NCBI GenBank assembly: GCA_963721115.1 | Contig: CAVRIA010000004.1 | Coordinates: 868,001-932,000, forward strand | DNA from: CAVRIA01 sp963721115 | GTDB taxonomy: Bacteria; Desulfobacterota; Binatia; HRBIN30; CADEER01 | Direction of reading: 5' to 3' | Length of the DNA: 64,000 bases | Part shown: positions 52,094 through 59,219 of the stretch, in pieces | Layout: every line of letters starts with the position of its first letter | Position numbering within the stretch: the stretch's first letter is position 1 | The notes under the pieces: model-generated | What the model saw: only the letters and a program-made list of their open reading frames with translations | What the model was told of the DNA's origin: nothing | Databases searched by the model: none | Translations under genes and position numbers: made by a program

Positions 52094-52275
52094 TCCCGGA
52101 TGAGACTGTCGATTTTCTCGAGGTCGAGATTCCCCCCTTTGGAAAAGGGGGGCCGGGGGGGATTTGAGACGGATTCATTCGGAATTCGGACAAATCCCCC
52201 TCAATCCCCCTTTTCCAAAGGGGGAAGTCGGAGTCGGTCGTCTCTCAACGAGAAAATCGACAGTCTCATCCGGGA
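52094..52275. repeat. MITE-like nested inverted repeat, 182 bp
   Basis: Perfect 27-bp terminal inverted arms at 52094-52120 and 52249-52275 (left arm begins TCCCGGATGAGACTGTCGAT). Inside, a second layer of inversion: CCCCCCTTTGGAAAAGGGG near 52132 against CCCCCTTTTCCAAAGGGGG near 52206, and GGGGGGATTTGAGA near 52157 against ACAAATCCCCCTC. No coding frame. It occupies the space between two convergent genes. Confidence 0.7.
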
Positions 52276-52326
52276 AAGGCAACGCTTAAGATATGGCGCC
52301 GGATTTCTGCCGATGAGTACTAGGGC

Positions 52327-53127
52327 TCATCCGGGCACCAAACGGAGGGCGTTCTCGCCGCGAATCGCCCGCAGCGCGCGATCGCTGAGGCCGAGGGTGC
52401 CCAACCAGGCGGCGGCGTCTTCGATCTTGCAGGTCGCGTTGGGGGCGTCACTGCCGAAGAGGAGCCGCTCGTGCAGAGCCTCCAGGCGTTGGACGGGTAG
52501 GGCGTAGGACCACTCCGCAGCGCTGGTGAGGTCGGCGTAGAGGGCCGGATGCCGTTCGAGGAGATCGAGTGCGATCCCGATGTCGGGCAGTCCGGCGTGT
52601 GCAATGACGAGGTGGAGCCGCGGGTGCGCGCGGGCGACGCGATCGATTGGCTCGAGCTCCTCGGCGGCCGTGCTGCCGTCCACGTGGCGGCCGGCGTGTA
52701 CGACCACCGGCACTCCTTCCACCTCGGCGGCGTCCCAGATCGGCTCGAGGCGTGGATCCGCGAGACTGAAATCGCCCACCGAGCAATGCAGCTTGGCGAC
52801 CCGCAGGCGCAGCTCACCGAAGGCGCGCCGGACCAGTGCGGCAAGGTTGCCGTCGCCGGGATGGAAGGTGGCCGCCGGAATCGCGGCGGGGATCGGCGCG
52901 ACGTCCTGCGCCATCCACTCGTTGAGCGATGCCGCCATCCCGGCCTTGTGAGCATAGGGCAGTGCCCAGAAGTAATCCGTGCCCGCTTCTTGCTGCGCGC
53001 GCACGACTTCCGCGGGCAACACGCCGTCGTACACCAGCTTGCGGAAGCCGATGTGCTCGTCGAAGTAGCGCCGTATCGCCAGCGCCAGTCGTTCGGGCAT
53101 GATGTGGCAGTGGCTATCGATCAGCAC
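52327..53127 (-). CDS. Amidohydrolase family (PF04909-type) TIM-barrel protein
   Basis: 266 aa. The metal-binding motif DSHCHI opens the protein (residues 4-9). Further ligands are in VVVHAGRHVDG near 147, VIAHAGLPDIG near 178 and the Asp in LLFGSDAPNAT near 230. This is the ACMSD/2-pyrone dicarboxylate-type amidohydrolase group, which hydrolyses or decarboxylates small cyclic acids. Unusually short, but the barrel motifs are complete. Confidence 0.85.
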   Translation of the reverse strand: MLIDSHCHIMPERLALAIRRYFDEHIGFRKLVYDGVLPAEVVRAQQEAGTDYFWALPYAHKAGMAASLNEWMAQDVAPIPAAIPAATFHPGDGNLAALVRRAFGELRLRVAKLHCSVGDFSLADPRLEPIWDAAEVEGVPVVVHAGRHVDGSTAAEELEPIDRVARAHPRLHLVIAHAGLPDIGIALDLLERHPALYADLTSAAEWSYALPVQRLEALHERLLFGSDAPNATCKIEDAAAWLGTLGLSDRALRAIRGENALRLVPG

Positions 53128-53386
53128 ACGGGTACCGTGGCACCGCGCCGGCTTTCGTTCAACCGGCCTTCAACCGTTGTCGTCGTATCGGCTGCTTCCC
53201 GAGAGCGAGAACGGTGGGTTCTGCCGCGGGCGCTGTTCGCACTGCCATCGAACTCCATCGCGCGTTGGCGCGCAACTTGCCTCTCCTTTCAGGCAGGGAA
53301 GGGGACCACGTTGCCCCTCTTCTCTCGGCGGGGATGATGGTGGAGTATCGGAGCGTTCTTTCGGGAAGACGGAAGGAGGAATCGAG

Positions 53387-53848
53387 ATGTCTCTCACTCA
53401 GCTCACGCAGAAGGACCTTTGCACGGTGCAGCCCTCGGAAAAGATCAGCAAGGCAGCGCGGATGATGTGCGATCGGTCGGTCGGTGCCCTCGTGATCACG
53501 GACGAGAGCGGTGAAACGCCGCTCGGCATCGTTACGGATCGCGACATCGTTTGGATGATCGCCGAAGGCCTCGATCCGAAGGAAGCGGAGGTCGGGCAGT
53601 TCGCCCAAGCGGAGTTGCAGACCGTCTGCGTCAACGACAGCCTGTCGGACGTCACGCACAAGATGAGGGAGACCGGGGTTCGGCGCCTGCCGATCGTCGA
53701 TACGGAGAGGCGCCTGATCGGCCTGGTCTCTCTCGACGACGTGTTGGTCTTGCTCGGCAGAGAGATGAGCGACGCCGCGGCGACGATCAGCGGCGAGATC
53801 GAGCACGAACGCCACATCGGCGACGCGATCCGCAAAGGGAAGCGTTGA
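53387..53848 (+). CDS. Two-CBS-domain protein
   Basis: 153 aa from the ATG at 53387, preceded by AAGGAGGAA. Two CBS units: residues 8-65 (MCDRSVGALVITDESGETPL then GIVTDRDIVWM) and 75-130 (METGVRRLPIVDT-like, LIGLVSLDDVLVLLG). A free-standing CBS pair usually binds adenosyl ligands and regulates a partner. Its 3' end overlaps the tail of a cupin fragment on the other strand. Confidence 0.9.
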   Translation: MSLTQLTQKDLCTVQPSEKISKAARMMCDRSVGALVITDESGETPLGIVTDRDIVWMIAEGLDPKEAEVGQFAQAELQTVCVNDSLSDVTHKMRETGVRRLPIVDTERRLIGLVSLDDVLVLLGREMSDAAATISGEIEHERHIGDAIRKGKR

Positions 53849-54113
53849 TAGTCGAACCCCCGCCGCCCCCCTTGCCGAAGCGAAACCAATGCACGGTGCC
53901 GGCGGGAAGATGAACGAATGTGCCGGCCAACGCGGTCGTCGACTCGGCACCGACGCCGAAATCGATCTCTCCCTCGACGACGAAGAAGGACTCGTCCCAA
54001 GGATGACTGTGCGGTGGCGGGCCGCTGCCCTCGGGCCCGCGCTGGAGGAAGGAGTTTAATGTACGCTCCGTCAATTCGTACGCCGCTGCGTAGCCGGCCT
54101 CCGCCAACCCCAC
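53787..54113 (-). pseudogene. Truncated cupin-domain protein
   Basis: 108 aa. Residues 30-78 are a cupin strip (PPPHSHPWDESFFVVEGEID ... GTFVHLPAGTVHWF) with the usual His/Glu/His ligands. After FGKGGG the frame turns into arginine-rich sequence antisense to the CBS gene, where a cupin would have its last strands. I read it as a C-terminally truncated remnant; a short functional cupin is less likely. Confidence 0.45.
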
Positions 54114-54197
54114 CGCCCGCGCTCACGCAGGAATCACGCCAGTCCCACCGACGCGGCTGACCGAACGGATACCCTCTTCGTAAGCGTGGAGACAGCC

Positions 54198-55232
54198 TCA
54201 AGCCGCTGCCGCCAGGCGATGGACGTCGCGCAACCGTGGCGCCGTGAGTCCGCAAACGCACGGATCTGTCAGCAAGGTCGCGCCGTCGCCGCCTGCGAGC
54301 CGCAGGATCTGTGTGCCGCTATGAGTTCGTGCCTCCCCATTGTCCTCCATTCCACACAAGTGCGTCATGAGGATGCGGCCGGAGTGTCCGTTGTCCACCG
54401 GCGCTCCGGAGTCGTCGACGACCTCGACGAGAACGTGCCCTTGAGCCAGATGGAAATCCCCAGGATTCGCCGCACAGGATATGGAGACGAGCCCGAATTC
54501 CGAAGCGCCGTAGAGATTGCTGACGCCCTCGACCCCCTGCCGGCGCGCGATCGCCCGGCTCTCGGCGTCGAAGGTCCCGCTCGATCCGATCCACCACCGC
54601 ACTCGGTGATGCGCCAGGAGGTTCGGATTGCTAGCGAGCAGCTCGACCAAGCCGACCCCTTTGCCGCGCTTCGTGCGCTCGGGGAGGATCAATGTGTCGA
54701 AGTCGAATAGTTCCATCTGTGCCGGGGTCGAAAACAACTCCTCCGGATGATGGCTGCGGTCATAGACGACGCCGCCCAGACGCCGGAGCGCCGCGCCGTA
54801 TAACGGACCAGTCATATGGCCCTGGCTGTAACTGTTGAAGACGGCGGGACGCTTCATCGGCGCCTGTCGAACGAGCATGCGCGCCGTCGACGCCACCAAG
54901 GCGTCCCAGTCCGTCTCGCCCCAGAAGTTGACCGTGGGCCGGCCCGTTGTGCCGCTCGTCCACCGACAGAGCCCCATGTCCGCGGGACGTTCGTCAGGCA
55001 GCAATGCGGATGGCCGTATCGATCGGAACTCTTCTTTCGAGAGGATCGGGAGGCGAGCGAGATCGGACATGGTCTCGATCCTGCTCTCCTCAATACCGGC
55101 CGCGCTGAGCCGCTTGTCCCAATAGGGAACCTTCGCACGCATGAAGGCGATCTGAGCGCGCAAAGCGTCGAGCAGAAGCGCGTCGCGGGCCGTCGAAGCG
55201 ATGCTGTCTAATACGGGATCATTCAACTTCAT
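54198..55232 (-). CDS. PaaK-like AMP-dependent ligase, short form
   Basis: 344 aa. The P-loop SGTTGRP (near 92), the NSYSQGHMTGPLYG and GASEFGLV motifs and the hinge region EARTHSGTQILRLAGGD are those of the phenylacetate-CoA ligase family. The protein ends about 20 residues after the hinge (LLTDPCVCGLTAPRLRDVHR), lacking the ~100-residue C-terminal domain that closes over the adenylate. Either truncated or a specialised adenylating subunit. It starts 10 bp behind the PanE-like gene's end, so the two are one unit, with PanE second in that order reversed by strand. Confidence 0.72.
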   Translation of the reverse strand: MKLNDPVLDSIASTARDALLLDALRAQIAFMRAKVPYWDKRLSAAGIEESRIETMSDLARLPILSKEEFRSIRPSALLPDERPADMGLCRWTSGTTGRPTVNFWGETDWDALVASTARMLVRQAPMKRPAVFNSYSQGHMTGPLYGAALRRLGGVVYDRSHHPEELFSTPAQMELFDFDTLILPERTKRGKGVGLVELLASNPNLLAHHRVRWWIGSSGTFDAESRAIARRQGVEGVSNLYGASEFGLVSISCAANPGDFHLAQGHVLVEVVDDSGAPVDNGHSGRILMTHLCGMEDNGEARTHSGTQILRLAGGDGATLLTDPCVCGLTAPRLRDVHRLAAAA

Positions 55233-55242
55233 GAGGGCGCCG

Positions 55243-56214
55243 TCACGTTCCGATACGTGATCTCGGGGGCCGAGTCGGGGTCGGCAATCGGCCGTCGACC
55301 CAGGGCTTCAGCGCTGCATAGACTGCGGCATTCGCGGGGGTTGCGACGCCGAGCTCCCGCCCCTTGCGAACCACGCAGCCATTCAGGCTCTCTAGCTCGA
55401 GGCGTCGTCCCTTCGCAACGTCGAAGTACATCGACCCAAGCGTTGTATCGATGATCCCGGGTGGTAGCTCCGACTCCATGTGGTGAAGGGTCCTCTCGAC
55501 GATGTCAGCAGGGAGGGCGACCCCGCCCCTTCGCGCGACGCCTTCGACTTCGCGCATGATGTCAATGAAGAGCGTACGTGATTCCGGACATGCCAACAGG
55601 GGACCGACGGGCAGTCGCGTCAGTGCGGTCATCCCGTTTACGGCGCAGATGAATACGAACTTCTCCCATGCCGCGCGAACGATGTCCTCGTGCACTTCGG
55701 CAACGATCTCCGCCTCGCGAAAGACAACTTCCAGCGCCCGCGTGCGCTCCGAGCTCTGCGCGTGCAACTCACCGAAGACGAGTGGGCCGGGATATCGGTG
55801 CCGGACGACACCCGGCTTCTCCACTGCGGCGTTGGTCCAGGAGATCCCTCCTAGGACGGCCTCCGCGCCGAAGCCCTCGGTTAGGGCGTCGAGAGAGTCT
55901 ACGCCGTTCTGCAACGAGAGCACCATCGTGTTCTCGCTGACGGAAGGGCGGATAAGGTCAACGGCGGCAGCCGTGTCGTACGTCTTCACGCAGACGAGGA
56001 TCAGGTCCACAGCTTCGATTGGGCCCGGCGCATCGGTTGCATTGACCTCAATGGTGAAGGGAGCCGCGTTGAGCGACTGAACAGTCAGTCCGAGCTCGCG
56101 AAGGGCGCGCAACTGCCTGCCCCGAGCCACGAAGACAACTTTGTTTCCGGCGCGCGCCAAGTAGCCTCCGAAGAAGCTTCCCAGCGCCCCTGTTCCCATT
56201 ACGACGATGTTCAC
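55243..56214 (-). CDS. Ketopantoate-reductase-like (ApbA/PanE) dehydrogenase
   Basis: 323 aa. NADPH-binding GTGALGSFFGGYLARAG at residues 7-23, then LVCVKTYDT near 75, the catalytic Lys region WEKFVFICAVNGMTALTR near 185 and SMYFDVAKGRRLELESLNG near 270, all typical of PanE. PanE makes D-pantoate for CoA; several paralogues serve other 2-oxo-lactone or hydroxy-acid reductions, and with a PaaK-like ligase beside it a catabolic role is equally possible. Hence no gene symbol. Confidence 0.88.
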   Translation of the reverse strand: MNIVVMGTGALGSFFGGYLARAGNKVVFVARGRQLRALRELGLTVQSLNAAPFTIEVNATDAPGPIEAVDLILVCVKTYDTAAAVDLIRPSVSENTMVLSLQNGVDSLDALTEGFGAEAVLGGISWTNAAVEKPGVVRHRYPGPLVFGELHAQSSERTRALEVVFREAEIVAEVHEDIVRAAWEKFVFICAVNGMTALTRLPVGPLLACPESRTLFIDIMREVEGVARRGGVALPADIVERTLHHMESELPPGIIDTTLGSMYFDVAKGRRLELESLNGCVVRKGRELGVATPANAAVYAALKPWVDGRLPTPTRPPRSRIGT

Positions 56215-56299
56215 CGTAGTTCTCCTGCCGACGCAGACGCGCGCGACGAGCGTTCGCCACGCGCGATGACGCGTCCATGGGCAGCCTGGAGGCGCGCGG

Positions 56300-56635
56300 C
56301 TAAACTAGCGGGACGAAGTCATACTCGCCGATACCCTGGAGTACGAGGAAGGTCGCCGACGCATCCCCGGCATTGGTGACAAGGTGCGGGCGGCGCGGCC
56401 GGACCGAGTAGGTGTCGGCGGGGCCAAGCCGTATCTCCTCTTTGGGCTCGCGCAGGAAGAGCCCGAGATGTCCCTCGATCACGTAGAAGGTATCTTGGAC
56501 GTGGCTATGGTAGTGCCAGGGCACCGTCTGGTTCGATGAGATCTGCAGCTCGGTGATGCGGAAGCCGGGCCGCGCGGCATGCTCGGCTTGGCGCTCGACC
56601 TCAAAGAGATGGCTCCAGTCCTTCATCCCTTCCAT
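56300..56635 (-). CDS. Cupin-domain protein
   Basis: 111 aa; ATG at 56635 follows GGAGGACGCC. Single cupin barrel: motif 1 WHYHSHVQDTFYVIEG (residues 40-55) and motif 2 DTYSVRPRRPHLVTNAG (residues 74-90), giving a 3-His/Glu metal site. Possibly a small dioxygenase, isomerase or ligand sensor. It lies just upstream of the PanE/PaaK-like pair in the same direction and may be part of that unit. Confidence 0.82.
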   Translation of the reverse strand: MEGMKDWSHLFEVERQAEHAARPGFRITELQISSNQTVPWHYHSHVQDTFYVIEGHLGLFLREPKEEIRLGPADTYSVRPRRPHLVTNAGDASATFLVLQGIGEYDFVPLV

Positions 56636-56878
56636 GGCGTCCTCCATCTGCACGGGCTTCATCTGCACGGGCTTGCTGTCTAACGCGCGGCGCTCATGCG
56701 CGGCCAGCTTCTGGCCGTCGCGTGGAGCAGCTTGTTCGCCCTTCCACCATGGACGCAATGCGCTTGCGGTTGCATCATGACCGCCCTTCACTTCCGTGCC
56801 CCGACGGACATACTGGGCGGCCTCGAGCAGTGTCAACGCTCTCGCCCCGAGACCTCGAGGCGGGCGCCGGAAATGAAG

Positions 56879-56910
56879 AAGCCCCGCAACCTGTTGAGAT
56901 TGCGGGGCTT
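56879..56910 (-). terminator. Rho-independent terminator of tRNA-Gly
   Basis: On the minus strand an 11-bp perfect stem AAGCCCCGCAA and TTGCGGGGCTT encloses a 10-nt loop and is followed by TCTTCATTT. It begins eight bases after the tRNA 3' end. Confidence 0.8.
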
Positions 56911-56917
56911 TCGAGAG

Positions 56918-56991
56918 AGCGGGCGACCGGGGTCGAACCGGCGACCTTATGCTTGGCAAGCATACGCTCTAGCCAACTGAGCTACGCCCGC
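56918..56991 (-). tRNA. tRNA-Gly (anticodon GCC)
   Basis: Read on the minus strand, GCGGGCG pairs with CGCCCGC in the acceptor stem. The D-arm has AGCTCAGTTGG, the anticodon arm is TATGC-TTGCCAA-GCATA with anticodon GCC, and the T-arm has CGGTTCGACCCCG. The discriminator base is U, as expected for glycine. CCA is not encoded. A terminator follows directly. Confidence 0.96.
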
Positions 56992-57268
56992 ATTGCCTCA
57001 TTCTCATAGCGAAGCGCTCGGCGAGTGTCAAAATGGGGCGTTGCCGGTGACCAGTGACCGAGTGACCGGTAGCCAATGGGGAGTGAACCTTTTCCGGCTC
57101 CGCAGCGTACTACGAGTTGGTGACGACGACAGGAGGAGTCGCCATGAGCTTCGCATACGCGAAGACTCGTGGAAAAGGGATGAGGAGGCCGCGCGGGCTG
57201 GGCTCGCGGGGCCGAGCCCGTCGGAGCGCGGAGCGCGCACGGGGGCGAATTTTCAAAGGAGAGACGAG

Positions 57269-57646
57269 ATGAAGAAATGCCCCTATTGCGCGGAGGAGAT
57301 CCGCGACGAGGCGACGCGCTGCCGCTACTGCCGCAGCCGCCTGACCTCCTTCGAGTCCGGGCGCTGGCATCGCAGCTATCCCGAGGCGCGGGTGGCCGGC
57401 GTCTGCGCCGGGGTCGCGCACACCCTGGCCCTGCCGGTGTCGGGAGTGCGCCTGGCGTTCATCGTCCTGAGCTTCATCCATCTGGCCGGCGTACTGCTCT
57501 ACGGCGTCCTCTGGCTGGTCATGCCGCTGCGGCCCGGGGAAGAGTCGGTTCTCGAGCGCGTGTTGCGCTGGGGGCTCGATCAGGCCGCGCGACTGAGCGG
57601 ACGCCGCGGCAACCAGTCCGGGCCGCCGAGCGTCTGGCGTCCGTGA
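57269..57646 (+). CDS. Zinc-ribbon PspC-domain membrane protein (paralogue 1)
   Basis: 125 aa; ATG at 57269 preceded by AAAGGAGAG. The N-terminus is a small zinc ribbon (CPYCAEEI, then CRYC, residues 4-21). Residues 35-95 are a PspC domain with two membrane helices (VAGVCAGVAHTLALPVSGVR; LLYGVLWLVMPL). PspC proteins sense envelope stress. A close paralogue sits 1 kb downstream, on the far side of a sigma/anti-sigma pair, an arrangement suggesting one stress circuit. The C-terminal tail is Arg-rich. Confidence 0.88.
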   Translation: MKKCPYCAEEIRDEATRCRYCRSRLTSFESGRWHRSYPEARVAGVCAGVAHTLALPVSGVRLAFIVLSFIHLAGVLLYGVLWLVMPLRPGEESVLERVLRWGLDQAARLSGRRGNQSGPPSVWRP

Positions 57647-57671
57647 GCGCGGAACGTGATATGCGGATGGA

Positions 57672-58181
57672 ATGGCGACGGACGAGGACCTCGTTGGTCG
57701 CGTGGCGGAAGGGGATGAGCCGGCCCTCCGCGAGCTGCTGCGCCGCTACCGGGAGCCTCTCTCGCACTTCGTCCACCGCCACACCGGCGGACGCGATGTC
57801 GAGGACCTCTTCCAGGAGACGTGGCTGCGCGTGGTGCGCAACGCGGCCCGCTTCCAGCGCGACAAGCGCTTCTCGACCTGGCTGTTCCAGATTGCGGTCA
57901 ACCTCTGTCGCGATTGGTACCGGCGCCGCCCGCCCGAGCCGGCGGAGATTCCCGAGGGCGCGGCCGCCGTCACCGATCGGGTCGACGCCGGCCTGGACGC
58001 GGCCCGCCTCCTCGCCACCTTGCCGGAGCCGCAGCGGGAGGTCCTGATCTTGCGCTACTACCACGACCTGAGCGAGGAGCAGACGGCGGAGGTGCTCGAC
58101 ATCCCGCGGGGAACCGTGAAGAGCCGCATGCACAACGCCCTGGCGAGTCTCGCCGCGCGCGTTCGAGAGGAGCCGCAATGA
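57672..58181 (+). CDS. ECF-type RNA polymerase sigma factor
   Basis: 169 aa. Region 2 (LRRYREPLSHFVHRH; DVEDLFQETWLRVVRNAARF; STWLFQIAVNLCRDWYRR) and region 4 (LPEPQREVLILRYYHDLSEE then TAEVLDIPRGTVKSRMHNAL) are both present with the spacing of ECF sigmas. Its stop overlaps the anti-sigma start (ATGA at 58178-58181), so it is co-translated with it. It should redirect RNA polymerase to envelope-stress promoters, probably including those of the adjacent PspC genes. Confidence 0.93.
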   Translation: MATDEDLVGRVAEGDEPALRELLRRYREPLSHFVHRHTGGRDVEDLFQETWLRVVRNAARFQRDKRFSTWLFQIAVNLCRDWYRRRPPEPAEIPEGAAAVTDRVDAGLDAARLLATLPEPQREVLILRYYHDLSEEQTAEVLDIPRGTVKSRMHNALASLAARVREEPQ

Positions 58182-58642
58182 CCGACGAACGCCAGCCGCG
58201 GCAGGTGAAGTTGCCCGAAAGCGGCAGCGTGGAGACGCACGTCGCCGAGTGCGCGGAATGCGCCGCCGGCGGGTTGCCGGCCGAGCGGCTCGACGGCCTT
58301 CTGCACAGATCAGTGGTGCGCGTCGATGCTGCCGGCATGGCGCAGCGAACGCTGCTCCGCGTCCAGCCCGAGATGGCTCGTCTGGCCTCAGCGGCCTTTT
58401 GGCGGCACGTCGTGCGCGGCGTCGTGCTCGCCTTGCTGCCGCTCCCGCTCGTGCTCGCCTACGACGCCTACGTCCTGCGCCTCGTCTACGATCTCATCTC
58501 GGCGCTGCTGCCGTCGGCGATCGCGCTGTACCTGGTCGCCAGCTACGCGGCCTTCGTCCTCTTCCTGTGCGCCGCCACCTACGCCGCCATCCCGCTGCTG
58601 GTCGCGCGGGGGGCGAGGCCGCGGCAGATCTCGCCTGCTTGA
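58178..58642 (+). CDS. Membrane anti-sigma factor with zinc-finger-like motif
   Basis: 154 aa. A short cytoplasmic N-terminus contains HVAECAECAAG (residues about 20-30), the H-x3-C-x2-C core of zinc-binding anti-sigma (ZAS/zf-HC2) domains. Two membrane helices follow (HVVRGVVLALLPLPLVLAYD; LPSAIALYLVASYAAFVLFL) and a short basic tail. Being encoded in overlap with the ECF sigma gene, it is the likely holder of that sigma at the membrane. Confidence 0.78.
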   Translation: MTDERQPRQVKLPESGSVETHVAECAECAAGGLPAERLDGLLHRSVVRVDAAGMAQRTLLRVQPEMARLASAAFWRHVVRGVVLALLPLPLVLAYDAYVLRLVYDLISALLPSAIALYLVASYAAFVLFLCAATYAAIPLLVARGARPRQISPA

Positions 58643-58650
58643 GGGATGCG

Positions 58651-58959
58651 ATGAAACAATGCCCGTATTGCGCCGAGGACATCCAGGACGAGGCGCTCAA
58701 GTGCCGCTACTGCGGCAGCATGCTGGAAGGCTCGCCGCTGTCCAGCGCGTGGTACCGCGTGCGGCGCGGAAAGATGATCGCCGGCGTCTGCGCCGGCCTC
58801 GCCGAGCAGTTCGGCATCTCGGTCACCGCCCTGCGCCTGGCGGCGGTGATCCTGACGCTCATCGGCGGCTGGGGCGTGATCGTCTACATCGTCCTCTGGG
58901 TGATCATGCCGTACCGCTCGCCGCAGGAGGACTTCCAGGGGCGGAGGTGGAGAGGATAA
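58651..58959 (+). CDS. Zinc-ribbon PspC-domain membrane protein (paralogue 2)
   Basis: 102 aa; starts eight bases after the anti-sigma stop. Same layout as paralogue 1: zinc ribbon (CPYCAEDI, CRYCG) then PspC (KMIAGVCAGLAEQFGISVTA, two membrane helices, VIMPYR). It lacks the long basic C-terminal tail of paralogue 1. Its place at the 3' end of the sigma/anti-sigma pair points to an operon. The repeat of zinc-ribbon plus PspC twice within 1.7 kb is a local duplication. Confidence 0.88.
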   Translation: MKQCPYCAEDIQDEALKCRYCGSMLEGSPLSSAWYRVRRGKMIAGVCAGLAEQFGISVTALRLAAVILTLIGGWGVIVYIVLWVIMPYRSPQEDFQGRRWRG

Positions 58960-58979
58960 CAGCCGTTGAAACCCACCCA

Positions 58980-59047
58980 TGCTTCGAAAGCTCAGCACGA
59001 GGGATCCCTGATACAACGACTTTCCGCGTCCTGAGCGTCGAAGGACG
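58980..59047. repeat. Degenerate REP-like palindrome (copy 3)
   Basis: GCTTCGAAAGCTCAGCACGA (58981-59000) and GTCCTGAGCGTCGAAGGAC (59029-59047) are related to the CTTCGACAAGCTCAG unit found at 22992 and 47563 but carry substitutions. Positioned directly after the second PspC gene. Confidence 0.45.
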
Positions 59048-59075
59048 CGGGCCAACGAGAGAAACTGAGGAGGCA

Positions 59076-59201
59076 ACGAAGGACACGAAGGAGAAAGAAG
59101 GAAGGGACTTGAGCTGAACACGTCTCTGGACTCTTTTGATTCGTTCGGATGGCTGTCCTTCGTGTTCTTCTTCGTGTTCTTCATGCCCTTCGTGGTGAAC
59201 T
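59076..59201. repeat. Short dispersed ACGAAGGACACGAAG repeat, inverted pair
   Basis: AACGAAGGACACGAAGGAG (about 59076-59094) is followed in opposite sense by CCTTCGTGTTCTTCTTCGTG and CCCTTCGTGGTGAA (about 59156-59201). One further unit, ACCACGAAGGACGCGAAG, lies at about 46889. Non-coding. It fills the gap between the PspC and NtrC-type genes. Confidence 0.5.
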
Positions 59202-59219
59202 CTTTCCGTCCGTTCGAAT

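Noticed and set aside
52094..52275. Insertion sequence
   Set aside because: No transposase frame inside 182 bp; treated as a MITE-like repeat.
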